Shown here: positions 10,323-21,806 of the stretch, one piece after another
Layout of the letters: each line of letters opens with the position of its first letter
Numbering within the stretch: position 1 is the first letter of the stretch
Assembly (NCBI RefSeq): GCF_023159225.1
Contig: NC_063169.1
Location: forward strand, 53,841,934-53,905,933
Source of the DNA: Perognathus longimembris pacificus
Lineage: Eukaryota; Chordata; Mammalia; Rodentia; Heteromyidae
DNA: 64,000 nt
Direction: 5' to 3'
Notes under the pieces: model-generated
What the model was told of the DNA's origin: nothing
Seen by the model: the letters and a program-made list of their open reading frames with translations, nothing else
Databases searched by the model: none
Made by a program: the position numbers and the translations under genes

Positions 10323-10454
10323 AAAGTTTCTAGGGCTTAAGCTATGCATGAATTATCAAAAAAAGAATAGAATCAGAGACTCTTATTTTAGAAACTCATC
10401 ATCACCCAACATGACAAAAGAAAAGTTTTATTTATTTATTTTTTAACTTTTTAT

Positions 10455-10695
10455 TGTTGGTACTTGAAGTCTTGGGCTTGAAGTCTGGGTCTTATGTCCT
10501 CATTTTGTTTATTGCTCAAGGCTGATGCTCTATTACTTAAGTCCCAGTTTCACTTCTGGCGTTTTGCTAGTTAATTGGAGATAAGAGTCACACAGACTTT
10601 TCTGCCTGGGCTGGCTTTGAATTTGTGATTTGATCCTCAGATCTCAGCCTCCTGAGTAGTTAGGATTGTAACTGTGAGCCACTAACATCTGGCAC
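10455..10695 (-). repeat. B1-ID SINE, diverged
   Basis: A minus-strand copy shows GCTCAAGGCTGATGCTC, the TTAATTGGAGATAAGAG linker and a B1-like end with CTCAGCCTCCTGAGTAG. Confidence 0.8.
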
Positions 10696-12461
10696 AAAAG
10701 TGAAGTTTCAAATCTTCTCAGATGCAAAAGGAGAATGGATTAAAAAGCCAATAAGCCCCTAAAAGTACTGTCCAAACTTCCAAACACTCAAATGCTTAAT
10801 AAAGTTCTGTATCCTCAGAAGCCCTAGTAGCATGAGCACTTGTGTATAAATCATGAGCCATACATCACTCGTGGAGTGCTGGGCATAGCTATAATGAGCT
10901 GTGCATCACTAGTGAAGTAGTGAGCACTGAGAATCATGGGTCTGTGTAAAACTAATTCTGAAAGAGGATGACTACCAGATGTCTGGTGCTGAGGTTTGGC
11001 AGTGGAGTGGTAAAAATGAGAATTATACAAACAGCAGGCAAAGCACTCCCTAAATAAACCCCATGGTATAGGCCATCAAAATCCTTGTTGAAAAACACCC
11101 AAGCATGCTAAAGCTTTCCCCAAGTTCCCAGCCCCAAGTGCATGTGGTGGAGTTCCTTCTCAATGCTCTGAAGGCAATGATTGTATTTTCAGTGTCCCAT
11201 TATCAACATGAGAAGACGGGGGAGGGTGATAGGCTGCAGGAGGCATCAGGATGCACACAAACTGGGCCAGGGGTAAGAGGGAGCGTGCACAGGGCATTCA
11301 GTGAGGTTGTTCCCATGACTCTGTGCCTTCCAGAAAGATAACAACTGCTGAGAAAACCACTCTACTGAAATAATGAAAATTAATGAGATGGGAACATCTG
11401 TTTCTCAAGTTAGTTCCCATATAAATTAGCAATGTGATTATAGTAATTTCTACTTGTAGATTGCTACTGAACTTATACTCTGAAGTAGGTAGATAATAAT
11501 CCAAAATAAATAACACACTGCTATGTGAGCAAGCTGCCTTTTAGTAATAAGGTACTATTTCTCTAATAATTAAACCTTCTTTTTGCAAAAGAAAGCCCCA
11601 TATTTCCAACCATGAAGGCATGGCCATGAAACAAAGACAGTGACCTCTCTCTGGTCCATGCTTTCTCTTATGGTTATAAAACCCCCCCAAACTCAAAATC
11701 AAATCTTATTCTCATTGTCTTCACTGTTTACAAAAAAAAAATTCTGATTCTGTTTTTCAATGTCATATACTACATGAAGGGCATGTAAATGTGGTAGGAA
11801 AATCAGTGAAGCTTCTGGAAAGAAACACATTGAATCAAACGTGTACAACCTTCAATTGTTCAACACAACCTTCAATTGTTCAAGGACACCCAGCACCTGG
11901 ACCACAGCAGCTTTCTCAAGTCAGTGAGCAACTTGCTTCTGATGCACAGGTACCATCTGAACTTCTCATCTATTGGCTTCTCCATGTGTGCAACGTAGGC
12001 AAGCTATGACTGGTGCTTTCCTGCTCTGAGCATGAGGGAAGGCCACTTCCTCTGAAGGACCTTGATAAAAGAGCTATTCCATTCCTAGCAGGTCATCTTA
12101 ACTTTCATTTCCTAATTGTGTTCTATGGTTCATGGATCTCTTCCAGCTACACTTCTCTTTTGTTGTCTTGTGGGACAGTTGTAAACACTGCTGTCCTTAC
12201 TCTCAACCTGATTCATGAGTTCTCTCCAGCACCTGGCACATAGAGCATGCTCAGTCAGTATTTGTGATATAAAATGTGTTAGACTGCATTGAAGCATGCA
12301 GCAAGGAAGTGTTCATTTCCTGTGGAGATGGGAAGGATAAGACTTTATAATGGCAACTTCAGCCATACTTCAGCAATGAAGGCTCTGACCTGGGGAAATT
12401 TTAAGCATAAGTTTTAAAATTTCACGTCTAAAGAAAAACTACCAATTACCCTTTTAATCTT
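10696..12461. other. Intron 3, repeat-poor stretch
   Basis: Apart from the period-20 duplication at 11845, I see no repeat or gene. Short open frames show no recognisable protein. Confidence 0.6.
11845..11882. repeat. Short tandem duplication, period 20
   Basis: ACAACCTTCAATTGTTCA occurs twice in a row, separated by two bases. It lies in otherwise unremarkable intron 3 sequence. Confidence 0.9.
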
Positions 12462-12475
12462 GTTGCCCATCTTTT

Positions 12476-12688
12476 TTTTTTTTTTTTTTTTTTGTGGCCA
12501 GTCCTGGGCCTTGGACTCAGGGCCTGAGCACTGCCTCTGGCTTCTTCCCGCTCAAGGCTAGCACTCTGCCACCTGAGCCACAGCGCCCCTCCTGGCCGTT
12601 TTCCATATATGTGGTGCTGGGGAATCGAACCGAGAGCTTCATGTGTAGGAGGCAAGCGCTCTTGCCACTAGGCCATATTCCCAGCCCT
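12476..12688 (-). repeat. Young ID-like dimeric SINE, CTCTCGG subfamily
   Basis: A full dimer on the minus strand is flanked by a perfect 14-nt TSD, GTTGCCCATCTTTT, at 12462-12475 and 12689-12702. Diagnostic changes (CTCCTACACA, CTCTCGGTTCG and ATATATGGAAAACGG read in the element's sense) are shared with the copy at 35896. Confidence 0.94.
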
Positions 12689-12702
12689 GTTGCCCATCTT
12701 TT

Positions 12703-13436
12703 AATCACTTGCATTCTTTATATTATACATTCTTTCCATCTAAATTGCAGGCATATACGTTAAGAATTAAAAAAAAATACTAGCTTAGTTTCTGAAATGA
12801 AATCTAAACAGCCATTGGCCTAACAAGGCTATTTTCACTGGAGAACTAAAATGTTTCTTTATGCAGCATTTTTTTAATTTAAATTTTATTTTCTCACTTT
12901 TTTGTGTGTTCAGTTCTACTTGGAATTCTGTAGTGTGACCTCAAAAGACAGATTTGAACATTTTTTAACTTAACTCATCCTCACTAGATATGAGATAGAA
13001 GATAAGTAGGTATATAGATACATATATATTTTATGTATGCACATATGTAGTAGATGATATATACTACATAAATGTATAAATATACCTATATATGCATATC
13101 TTCGTGTGAACTTATGTCTATATTTATATCTATATACCTGGTGTTTTATCATCATTCAATACTTTATAATCCCAAAACACTGAAATACTGTGGAAATTGT
13201 CTTTCTAAACCATAAATACACATAGAAAAACAAGGTATTGGTGCCATGTTCATCATTATAAATAAACTATCATTACAAAGGATTGTTTAGACGAAGCAAT
13301 TAATATTGATATGCCAGAAATTCCAGAAAGGAATAACAGAAATTAGTTATTTGTAAAGATTAAGAATCTATCAGAGATTAGTTGACAGATTAAAAAAATA
13401 CTTAAGCCTTTCTGGAAGGCTAAGTAAAATACTCAC
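12703..13436. other. Intron 3 near the microexon
   Basis: Very AT-rich, with a TATATA/ATACAT-rich stretch at about 12995-13140. No SINE is recognised within 700 bp downstream of the microexon. Confidence 0.6.
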
Positions 13437-13460
13437 AGTATTCTTCTGGCAAATGATTTC
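13437..13460 (-). CDS. MAP3K5: MAP3K5 exon 3, 24-nt microexon
   Basis: This exon is exactly 24 nt and encodes Glu-Ile-Ile-Cys-Gln-Lys-Asn-Thr. It lies between a pyrimidine-rich acceptor (CTTTGTTTTTCAG) and a GTGAGT donor. Both boundaries are phase 0, so skipping it would delete eight residues without a frameshift. The peptide matches human ASK1 residues about 197-204. Its cysteine is the equivalent of Cys200, one of the redox-active residues reported for thioredoxin control of ASK1. It is too short for ORF-based detection and was found by joining exons 2 and 4. The flanking introns are 7.9 and 6.0 kb. Confidence 0.94.
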
Positions 13461-13677
13461 CTGAAAAACAAAGAGGGAAAAGCAGAGCCAACATTAATAC
13501 AAAAGACAACTCAATGGAATTATGGAACTACTTTAGGTGGTAATGTTATATTCATATTCATATTAGCAATCAGAAATTTTGGAGAGATCATGACTCTATG
13601 CATCTGAGAAGTTTACAATGTGATAGAGCAGACAGGAGAATACAAAATTATTGTTTATGGTTTAAGAATAACATTGC

Positions 13678-13880
13678 AGGACTGGGGATATGGCCTAGTG
13701 GCAAGAGTGCTTGACTCATATACATGAAGCGCTGGGTTCAATTCCCCAGCACCACATATACAGAAAACGGCCAGAAGTGGCGCTGTGGCTCACGTGGCAG
13801 AGTGAGCCTTGAGCAAAAAAAGAAGCCAGGGACAGTGCTCAGGCCCTGAGTTCAAGTCCCAGGACTGGCCAAAAAAAAAA
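13678..13880 (+). repeat. ID-like dimeric SINE
   Basis: A full dimer, slightly diverged and lacking a few bases in the right half, with a perfect 14-nt TSD AAGAATAACATTGC at 13664-13677 and 13881-13894. It lies about 220 bp upstream of the exon 3 microexon in intron 2, antisense to the gene. Confidence 0.92.
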
Positions 13881-13898
13881 AAGAATAACATTGCTTGC

Positions 13899-13952
13899 CT
13901 AAAATCTCTGAGTTGAATAATCTAAAATCTCTGAGTTGAATAATCTAAAATC
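13899..13952. repeat. 23-bp tandem repeat, 2.3 copies
   Basis: CTAAAATCTCTGAGTTGAAT plus AAT is repeated exactly twice, followed by a partial third copy. It abuts the TSD of the SINE at 13678. Confidence 0.93.
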
Positions 13953-15186
13953 ATTTCTACAGAAAATGTATGTGTAGGATTGGCTATACATGTGTAGGAT
14001 TCTTTGGGAAAAAATTAAAACAAGTTTCCTTTCCCTAAGCTCACTGGGTAGCTACACATGAAAAGTACTGACCACTAGCAAACCCACATATAGAGAATAA
14101 GGACATCTGACAACAACAGTTGTTAAGTAGAACTTGGGAATTTTCAATGAGAAGTGCTCTCACGTGTATGCATGCGTGCGTGTGCATGCACACACACAGG
14201 GTGTATAATGGAATTGATACACCATGTACACAGTGTCCTTATTTTTGGGGTTGTAAGGAATGTGTTAATAACATACGAATAATGTAGCCAAGCAGTGTTG
14301 GTGCAAAACAAACTCTCATTAAAAGCTAACTGCCATTATTATTCTTTCTAGACATTAAGATAAGTAAACACTGGGGAGACAATCTTGAAAAATACACAGA
14401 ATACAGGCTTTGCTGAGGTTGAGAAATTATTATTTAGAAAAGAGAAAATGGGGTAGTGTACTGGAAAAGATGGAAGGCATGTTGTCACAGAAACTGGAAA
14501 TGAAAAGCATTTATGTAGCCCCAAAGGTGAATTCATCTGGCTCAAGATAAGAGCCAGACATGCAAAGTCTGCTGACCAGCCACTGTCTTCTGTCCTTCTG
14601 GTGTAAAGCTAAAGCAACACAGAGGGCCGAAGGTGACTTAGAACAATACATAAGACTGTTGAATATTCAGAGGAAGAAACTGCCTTGGCTAGTCCTGAGA
14701 GCCATATAGATACAAATGAACTACGAAAATATACTTTCAAAGCCTTAAAATATTGCTGATTCACAAAATGACACATGCACATTTGAAATGAAATAGTGTA
14801 AGTCTAGATGGACATGCATGTGTGCACGCACATGCTGAAAGCAAGAGTGATTCAGACAGTAAGCATTACAGCTTCTCAGAGAAAGATGGATTGCAGAGTG
14901 AGGAGGGCTGGGAAGATCAGCAGAAGGGAGAGCTTGGTTCCAGGCTGAGCTGTGAGCCAAGATCCATCCAAAGACAAAGCCAGGAGGCTGAGTTCCCAAT
15001 TAGAGATCTAGGAAAAGCAGAGGCCCCTTTAAAAAATACTTATCAATATGAGCCAAGGAAGGAAGTTCATTTTGGGATCTATAGAAGAAAGAAATTAGAA
15101 ATAGATCTTGAATAATACCATTGAGCTAAAGTAGAAAGTACATTTTGACATATACAGATATGATGAAAGAGTTATTTGGAGACTTT

Positions 15187-15300
15187 TTTTTTGAGACAGG
15201 ATCTTGCTGTGTCGTCTTGGGTATACACTGCACTCATGAGCCTCATGCTCAGACTCCTGAGTGCTGGGATTACAGGCATATACTACACATCCAGCTTCAC
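15187..15300 (-). repeat. B1-like monomer
   Basis: A minus-strand B1 monomer contains TTTGAGACAGGATCTTGCTG and CTGAGTGCTGGGATTACAGG. Confidence 0.82.
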
Positions 15301-15304
15301 AGCG

Positions 15305-15655
15305 TTGTTTAAAGGGAGTATATGTGTGAAAACATAGCTGCATATATTGGAACACTGATAGCAAATGTTGGGAACCACACAAATGCCCATCACCTAGAAA
15401 CTGGCTGAGTAAATTATATCCCCCTCCAATCAACAGAACAGAATGGAGCCAAAGAATATGGACATGGTTTCTGCAGTGTTACAGAAACATCGCTCAAGAT
15501 ATACTGGTGAGTTAAAGAAAAAATTGAATAGCTTTTAGCCTTTGCTTCTATTTCAGTATAAGAAGGATCAAGATTCATTGTACTGCTAAACTGACATGTT
15601 GAATTGAAACCTCTTTGTACTGCTACTTAAAGAAAATGTTTAAAAAAAAGGGGGG
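15305..15655 (+). mobile_element. L1 3' end fragment
   Basis: The segment contains AATGCCCATCACCTAGAAAC and a terminal CCTCTTTGTACTGCTACTTA before an A/G-rich end. This matches the 3' end region of mammalian L1 and resembles the tails at 17330 and 54930. There is no coding capacity. Confidence 0.6.
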
Positions 15656-15867
15656 GGGGGAAAGGACATTGTAGTTTGCAAATTCATAATAAAATCTCTC
15701 CAGCAGGTACAAAAGGACTAGAACAGTAGTTGTCAATGGAATCAGCCAGTTGACCAGGGGATCAAAGAAAGAGAATAACCCTTTTGCCCATTTAAATTGT
15801 GGTACCAGGCGAATGAATGTCTTAAGAGAGACAAAGCCTGTTGAGCTTTTAGAAATCCTAATTAGAT

Positions 15868-16213
15868 AGTGGTATGGTTTGAATATGGGTTCCTGTATTG
15901 AATGCTTGGTCCCCAGCCAGTTGGCATTGTTTTGGTGAGGCCTCGCTACAGGAAGTAGGTCTTTGAGACACTCACTTTGAAAATGACACGAGACTCCTAC
16001 TCCCTTTCTCACTCTTGGCTTCTTTCCTGCCACGAAGAGAACACCGCCTCCCCACATGTTCCCACCGCCACAATGACCTGCCCAAGTGCATGGCGCGCAT
16101 GGCATACAGCAACAGAGGACTGAACGCTCTCAAACTATGACCCCCAAAAATCTTTGCCCTTCTAATTTGTTCTCTCAGGTATTTTGATCATAGCTCTGCA
16201 AAAGGAAGTAATA
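15868..16213 (+). mobile_element. Solo MaLR-like LTR
   Basis: The segment begins TGGTATGGTTTGAATATGGG and continues with TTGGTCCCCAGCCAG. It has CTGCCA(C)-rich middle sequence and ends near TCTCTCAGGTATTTTGATCA. This is the plan of a mammalian MaLR-type LTR. No internal viral gene is present. The subfamily name is uncertain. Confidence 0.6.
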
Positions 16214-16332
16214 TGGATAGTAATACTTAATATTTCAGGGAGAAAGTTTGTCAGAGGCTTTTCTTATGCATATGAAAGACTTTTTTTTTTTTTTTTTTAC
16301 AGTTTACATCTGAGGTTAAAATTGTTGTCTCA

Positions 16333-16617
16333 AGCTGGGCACCAGTGGTTTACACCTGTAATTCTAGCCACTAAGTAGACTAAGATCTGAAGATTGAGGT
16401 TGAAAGCCAGCCCAGACAGGAAAGTCTGTGAGACTCTTATCTCCAATTAACCAGCCCCCCCCCCCAAAAAAAAGCCAGAAGTACAGCTGTGACTCAAATT
16501 GTAAGGGTGCTAACCTTGAGAGAAAAAGCTCAGTGACAGCGCCCAGGACTTGACTTCAAGTCCAAGCCAAGCCCAGGTACACATGAGCATGCATGCATAC
16601 ACACACACACACACACT
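16333..16617 (+). repeat. B1-ID SINE with CA tail and C run in linker
   Basis: Both halves are recognisable. The linker carries an expanded run of about 12 C. The 3' end is a GCATGCATGCATACACACAC tail instead of poly(A). Confidence 0.82.
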
Positions 16618-16759
16618 GCTCAGTCTTAGTGATGTGCTCACTTGATATTAGACATTGCCAAATTGCTTCCCAAAGGTAATATCAATACACACTCTCTCCC
16701 AGAAGCACATCTGTACATTTCCCATCACTCATGCCGTGCATGTGGGTGTGTGTCTCTGT

Positions 16760-16838
16760 GTGTGTGCTAGAGATCAAACTGAGAGCTCATGCATGCTAGG
16801 TAGTAAGTGCTCTACCAATAAGTTATACTCCAGCCCTT
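16760..16838 (-). repeat. ID monomer
   Basis: A minus-strand monomer contains CTCATGCATGCTAGG, AGTGCTCTACCA and a CCAGCCC end. Confidence 0.7.
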
Positions 16839-17329
16839 ACCAGAGCTTTTTTTTAACTGTTGACTATCCTGTGATGTGCAGTGGTGTTTCATTGTTTGGT
16901 TTTGCTTTTGCTTTGTTTTATAAGCAGCATTGCTTAATGTGGGCAGGAGGTGACCTAGAGCAAAGAGAAGGAGCTAGAGAAGGAAGCAGGAGAAAAAGGA
17001 TCACAATGAAAGGAGTGCTAGTAAAAGAAGAAATGGTTGTTAGGGCTTAAAAAAATGGTACCCCACGATATGACACTTTGACAAGCTGAGCACTTTGAAC
17101 TAAAATGCAGTCTCAGAGCCAAGGTCTCTCTGACCTCTGCCCCTTGTCTCTCTCTGCAGCTCCCATCTCCAGCTGAAGGCCAAATCCTCTAGAAGATTAC
17201 CTAGCAGAAAGACTACAATCTAGAATGGACACCACATAGCACATTCAGAGCCCTGGTAAATTGTCTCCAGCTACTGCCTGTTCTTTGGATCCACTTACGT
17301 CTCTTGAGACTGATTTACTGAGAAGGCAG

Positions 17330-17510
17330 TCATAATATTCAATGTATACCCACTGAAACTAGGAAAACTGAGGGGAGGCATTGAGTTGGGAGAGATGGGG
17401 GATTGAAAGGGGTGACTGTAATTAAGATACATGGAACTTATAAGTCGATTTGTAGAATGATAACCCCTTTGTACCACTACTTAAAGGTAATTGAATATAA
17501 TTTTAAACAC
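17330..17510 (+). mobile_element. L1 3' UTR fragment
   Basis: A G-rich stretch (GAGAGATGGGGGATTG) is followed by AACCCCTTTGTACCACTACT and an A/T-rich end. The same ending occurs at about 15620 and 55110, which supports a shared L1 source family. Confidence 0.58.
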
Positions 17511-18972
17511 TCAAAAAATAATTTACTCTTCAGGCTGGGAGGCAGGAAATCAATGATACAACATTCACTTACTATATCTTAAATGGTCCTCAATTCAGCC
17601 TCTATCACCACAAAACAAACCAAAAAAATATTTATTCTTCCTTTAACAGTGCATCTATTCTCCACTTCCTCTTTTTTCTGAAGACAGTATTTAAGAGTTA
17701 ACACTAAGGCCCATCTCTGAGTTTACATACTTATATGCCTCCTATCGACTTGTACAGCAATAAATTTATACTTGTATTGCTCCTTAGCTCTGCCTATTGC
17801 TTGTTTTAGCAAATTCAAGTCTCCAATTCTCAGGGGATGGAGGAAGAGCAATTTTCTGACATCAGATATGTTTCATGTCAGCTCACTGGGCAGCAAAGTC
17901 CAGATCCACTTGCCCACTTACTGAGAGACTCCTTCTAAATGTGGCAAATACGTAAAAAATTTTAAAAACCTATTAGCATTTCTTATTTTAAAGTACATGT
18001 AAATCTCAGCATCTCTCTTTAATGAGCATTAATAGGTTCATTAGAAGTTCTCATGAGATTGATTTAAAGAAAATTGTTATAATGCTAAAGAAAAAAAAAG
18101 AACCAACTTTCCTCTCAGAAAGTAAAATGATCTTTTTGGAAAGAAGATAAAAGGTATCATATCTGTGAGAATGGAATAGTGTTTGTGAATTAAAATAGAT
18201 AAGAATGTTATTGCTGACAGCACCCAGGCCCAGAGTTCAAGCTCTACAACAGACAAAAAAAAAAAAAGAATGTTATTTTAAATACATAATGAGTACATGT
18301 AAAATCTCCTTCCAAATTACAATTTAGACATAGATTGTAAGTACTTTTATAGTTCCCATCAGTAATTTTTCAAGAAGCTTAAAGAGATTTTTTTCCTATT
18401 CTTTTCTAAGAATTCACTGCCAAAGAGAAACTGCTGTCTTCAACACAGAGCAGTAGATGAAAATAAAACCAGTGCAGCTGTACCTTCTCTGATGTCCAAA
18501 GAATCCACATATGCAAACTGCATATACGGCAAGAATAGTACTCTAATTCTGTCTCTACCCCTGTGAAAACAGGGAGATGCTTCACTTTGTTTTAGCAGCC
18601 TATCCTTCCACAAGATGCTATCTGACCTATCTCTGGTCCTTGTTCCACTGTAGTCTTCCTTTCTGTTGTAAATGATAAGAGATAAGAGAGTTACACCTAC
18701 TACCCACTGCAAAATTAAATACAAGTATGCATGGTTCCACCCATACCCACTCACCAATGTTTTCCAGTAAAGAGGACCTGTTAGGACTGACAGGAAATTG
18801 TTTAGACTATAAAAAAAAAATACCTCTTGTGCCACATATTTCTATCCTGTTCAACAAGGCACCACAGCCTGACTGATTAGAAATGGCCTAAGAAAATGGA
18901 AAACTCAAGTTAATGATAAGGGAAAGAAAGAAAAGCTACATGTTGCACAGGAAAACATGATGAGACCCCTAG
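17511..18972. other. Intron 2, repeat-poor stretch
   Basis: AT-rich sequence holding only a small SINE remnant at 18217. A 131-codon minus-strand frame at 18440-18835 has no recognisable homology and no exon signals. Confidence 0.55.
18217..18268 (+). repeat. Truncated SINE right-half remnant
   Basis: Only the final portion (CAGCACCCAGGCCCAGAG, TTCAAGC) plus a poly(A) run remains. Confidence 0.6.
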
Positions 18973-18990
18973 CCAATGTTTGTTTGTTTG

Positions 18991-19193
18991 TTGTTGTTTT
19001 TTTGGCCAGTCCTAGGCCTTGGACTCAGGGCTTGAGCACTGTCCCTAGCTTCTTTTTGCTCAAGGCTAGTACTTGTCACTTGAGCCACAGCACCACTTCT
19101 GGCCATTTTCTATATATGTGGGGCTGGGGAATTGAACCCAGAGCTTCATGTATATGAGGAGAGCACTCTTGCCACTAGGCCATATTCCCAGCC
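18991..19193 (-). repeat. ID-like dimeric SINE
   Basis: A full dimer on the minus strand has a GTTT-rich TSD, CCAATGTTTGTTTGTTTG, at 18973-18990 and again from 19194. The GTTT microsatellite after 19200 overlaps the TSD. Confidence 0.9.
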
Positions 19194-19487
19194 CCAATGT
19201 TTGTTTGTTTGTTTGTTTGTTTTTAATGAAAAATCATGTATCGTCTACAGATACTGCAAGAAATGCAATAGGTAGCTGGTGGCTAAGGATAATTGGCTGT
19301 GGAGTGCGGCAGACCTAGTGACAAATATGCTTTGCTCTCACCTTAGAAAAATGAATGCATTTGAATCTCAGCTTGCAATTCTGTAAAATGACAGAAAATG
19401 CACCTTTCAAAAGTGCTTTTAAAAATTAAAATACATTTCCTCCACATTAGAATTTACATTAGGTTTATTGTTAGAAAGTCTTTATGA

Positions 19488-19723
19488 AGCTGGGCACTGG
19501 TGGCTCATGCCTGTAACCCTGGCTACTCAGAAGGCTGAGATGTGAGCATCATGGTTTAGAGCTGGAAAGTCTGTGTGAAAGTCTTATCTTCAATTAACTA
19601 GAAAACAGGGAGTGGAACTGTGGCTCAAAGTGGTAGAGCATTAGCCTTGAGCAAACAGAACTTAGGGACAGTTCCCAGGCCCTGCGTTCAAGCCCCTTGA
19701 CTGACAAAAAAGAAAAAATTAAA
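19488..19723 (+). repeat. B1-ID SINE
   Basis: A B1-like left half (GGTGGCTCATGCCTGTAACC), the linker and an ID-like right half are all present, with a short A-rich tail. Confidence 0.83.
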
Positions 19724-19726
19724 TAC

Positions 19727-19820
19727 GGGTTGGGAAATGTAGCTCAGCAGTAGAGCAGTTGCTCAAGGGCATGCCCTAAAACCCTGGGTTCAGTCCTTAG
19801 CACCACGCAAACAAAAAAAT
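19727..19820 (+). repeat. ID monomer
   Basis: A monomer contains GTAGCTCAGCAGTAGAG and CCTGGGTTCAGTCC with an A-rich tail. It lies directly behind the preceding SINE. Confidence 0.75.
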
Positions 19821-21315
19821 CAAATGTAAAAATGTATGCACATAAAGCACTGGATAACTAGCACACAGTAGATGCTCAAGAAGCAACTATTAAGCACAAG
19901 ATAAATAAGCACAGTTGAGATATCATTAGTCTTTTAAAATAACTACTTTATTAGAATACTCCTAAGAAAACAATTAAGCCAGGTTCTTTGTCTCATACAA
20001 GTTCCTAGTAAGATTAGCTTTATTTCTTTCCCTCAAATGTAATTGTAATTCATGAAAAAAGATTCCTTGGGAAAGAATTGTCATAATATAGTCAGACGTT
20101 AATGGGGCAAGAACAAAACTAGAGTAGAAAGTCTCTTATATATCTTTACCTATTTAAACTTAATATAAAGAAAAACGAAGAGGACCAAGAATAAATAAAA
20201 TAATCTCATTCTTTCATCAACTGCTAACGAAAATGTTTAGCTGAACAGTCAGTTGCAAAATCTTATCACGTAGTAGTGCAAGGGGTAGGACTATAGGAAA
20301 ATTAAGTAGCGATCTTAAAGATCACTCCAAGTAAAAAGCAAGTTAAAAACTAAAAGGCACTCTGAAAAGAAATGTGGGTCAACCCAATGGCAGGCATGTA
20401 GTAAATGTATTTGCTCAGTGAAACTTCCCCATTTTTCTGGGAGAGCCATAGATGGTTTAGATACCCAGAATAGAGCAAGATGCTACTTACAACATTTTTG
20501 GCAAGGATTTGAAGACTGAAAGACTTCATTTACCAACAGTTAAGCTGTTAGAGAATTATGTTCTGAATTCACTCTAGAGCCCTATATCCCAAGGCCATTT
20601 CTGATTTGAGAATTTGAAGACAGAGATGAGAAAAGGCCACTTGAAATCTGCTGGAAACTGCACAAAGGAAATGGACCATTCTGGGCTCAGCATGAATTTC
20701 ATTGAATGGTGAGATGCTTTTCAAAGAATCCCACAGTGTAAAGTCCTCTTGGAAAATCAGTTAGGAAATTTTGCTGGATGAAGGAAACAATTTTAATATC
20801 AAGGACATTCTTATTCAGGGAAAGAGTGACATCCAGATAGGTCATCTGAAGCAGCAAGCTTTAATTCCCACCTTAACTGAAGTGTTGTTCCAGCGGATAA
20901 GCATAGCAATTTTCTCAGGATGAGCAGAATTTCTAATCTGAGGACTTGCAGTTGAAAGCTTACTTTAGTAGGAATAATTGGGACACAATGAAAACCCCAA
21001 CGAGCAGATACTAGGCCTGACATTCCTTCTGCAATCTACTTTTCTTTTTCCTAAGTGTGCACCTATGCCTTCTTTTAACATAGTCTCCTTGGACGCATGT
21101 GAACTAGAATTCAGAACCCAATGCTAAGTCTTTTGTACATATGTATCACTTACATTAGATGGAACTCACAAATTAATTAATAATTGGGGACTAATTATCC
21201 CAATGTTAGAAATGTCTTTGCACAAATATATGCTACTTAAAATATTTTGGATGCAAGAGAGGTCTCCCTGAACACCAGTGCTGAAATTAAACACTGAGCA
21301 AAACAAGAGAGCTAC
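19821..21315. other. Intron 2, flank of exon 2
   Basis: No transposon is recognised in the 1.5 kb downstream of exon 2. Confidence 0.6.
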
Positions 21316-21455
21316 CTTCAAGGACTGCAGAGAGTCTGAGTTAGTGTCACAGTAGAGGATGATGTTGTTGGCCATGCTGAAGCTTTCTCTCACTCCAAGG
21401 TGGTAAAACAAGGACGGCTGACGGAAGGCATCACTCATCTCTACCACCGCAATAT
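21316..21455 (-). CDS. MAP3K5: MAP3K5 exon 2 (thioredoxin-binding domain)
   Basis: The 140-nt exon follows a TTTTCTGCTTGCAG acceptor and ends at AAG|GTAGCT. The first two bases finish an Asp codon split with exon 1. The next 46 codons read IAVVEMSDAFRQPSLFYH through to DSLQSLK, with no stop. This matches ASK1 at about human residues 150-196. MAP3K15 is excluded because the exon reads SFSMANNIILYCD rather than the ASK3 version. The segment belongs to the thioredoxin-binding domain and includes the cysteine equivalent to Cys185. It ends in phase 0. In-frame Met codons here are internal and are not starts. An ID-like SINE begins 137 bp upstream of this exon in intron 1. Confidence 0.96.
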
Positions 21456-21592
21456 CTGCAAGCAGAAAACAAAGACTTCAAAAGATGACTCCTAAATCGT
21501 GCCTAAGAAGCACATTTGAGTTCCAATAACTTAGTACTCAAAAAAGGAAATGAGGAAAGAAAAGGGACTTTTCTTTCTTCATATCACACTGA

Positions 21593-21796
21593 TGTTGTTG
21601 TTTTTTTGCCAGTCCTAGGGAATGAACTCAGGGCCTAAGCACTGTCCCTGGCTTCCTTTTGCTCAAGGCTAGCACTCTACCACTTGAGTCCCAGTGCCAC
21701 TCCTAGCTTTTTCTCTTTATGTGGTGCTGAGGAATTGAACCCAGGGCTTCATGCATGCTAGGCAAGCACTCTACCACTAAGCCACATTCCCAGCCC
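21593..21796 (-). repeat. ID-like dimeric SINE close to exon 2
   Basis: A full older-type dimer (GCATGC variant) has a 10-nt TSD, ATCACACTGA, at 21583-21592 and 21797-21806. It is in sense orientation to MAP3K5, 137 bp upstream of the exon 2 acceptor. Confidence 0.9.
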
Positions 21797-21806
21797 ATCA
21801 CACTGA

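Noticed and set aside
4100..21455. MAP3K15 (ASK3) instead of MAP3K5
   Set aside because: Motifs SFSMANNIILYCD, EIICQKNT, GPICLPL and NFTDTESRDHGAS fit ASK1. ASK3 differs at these sites as I remember it.
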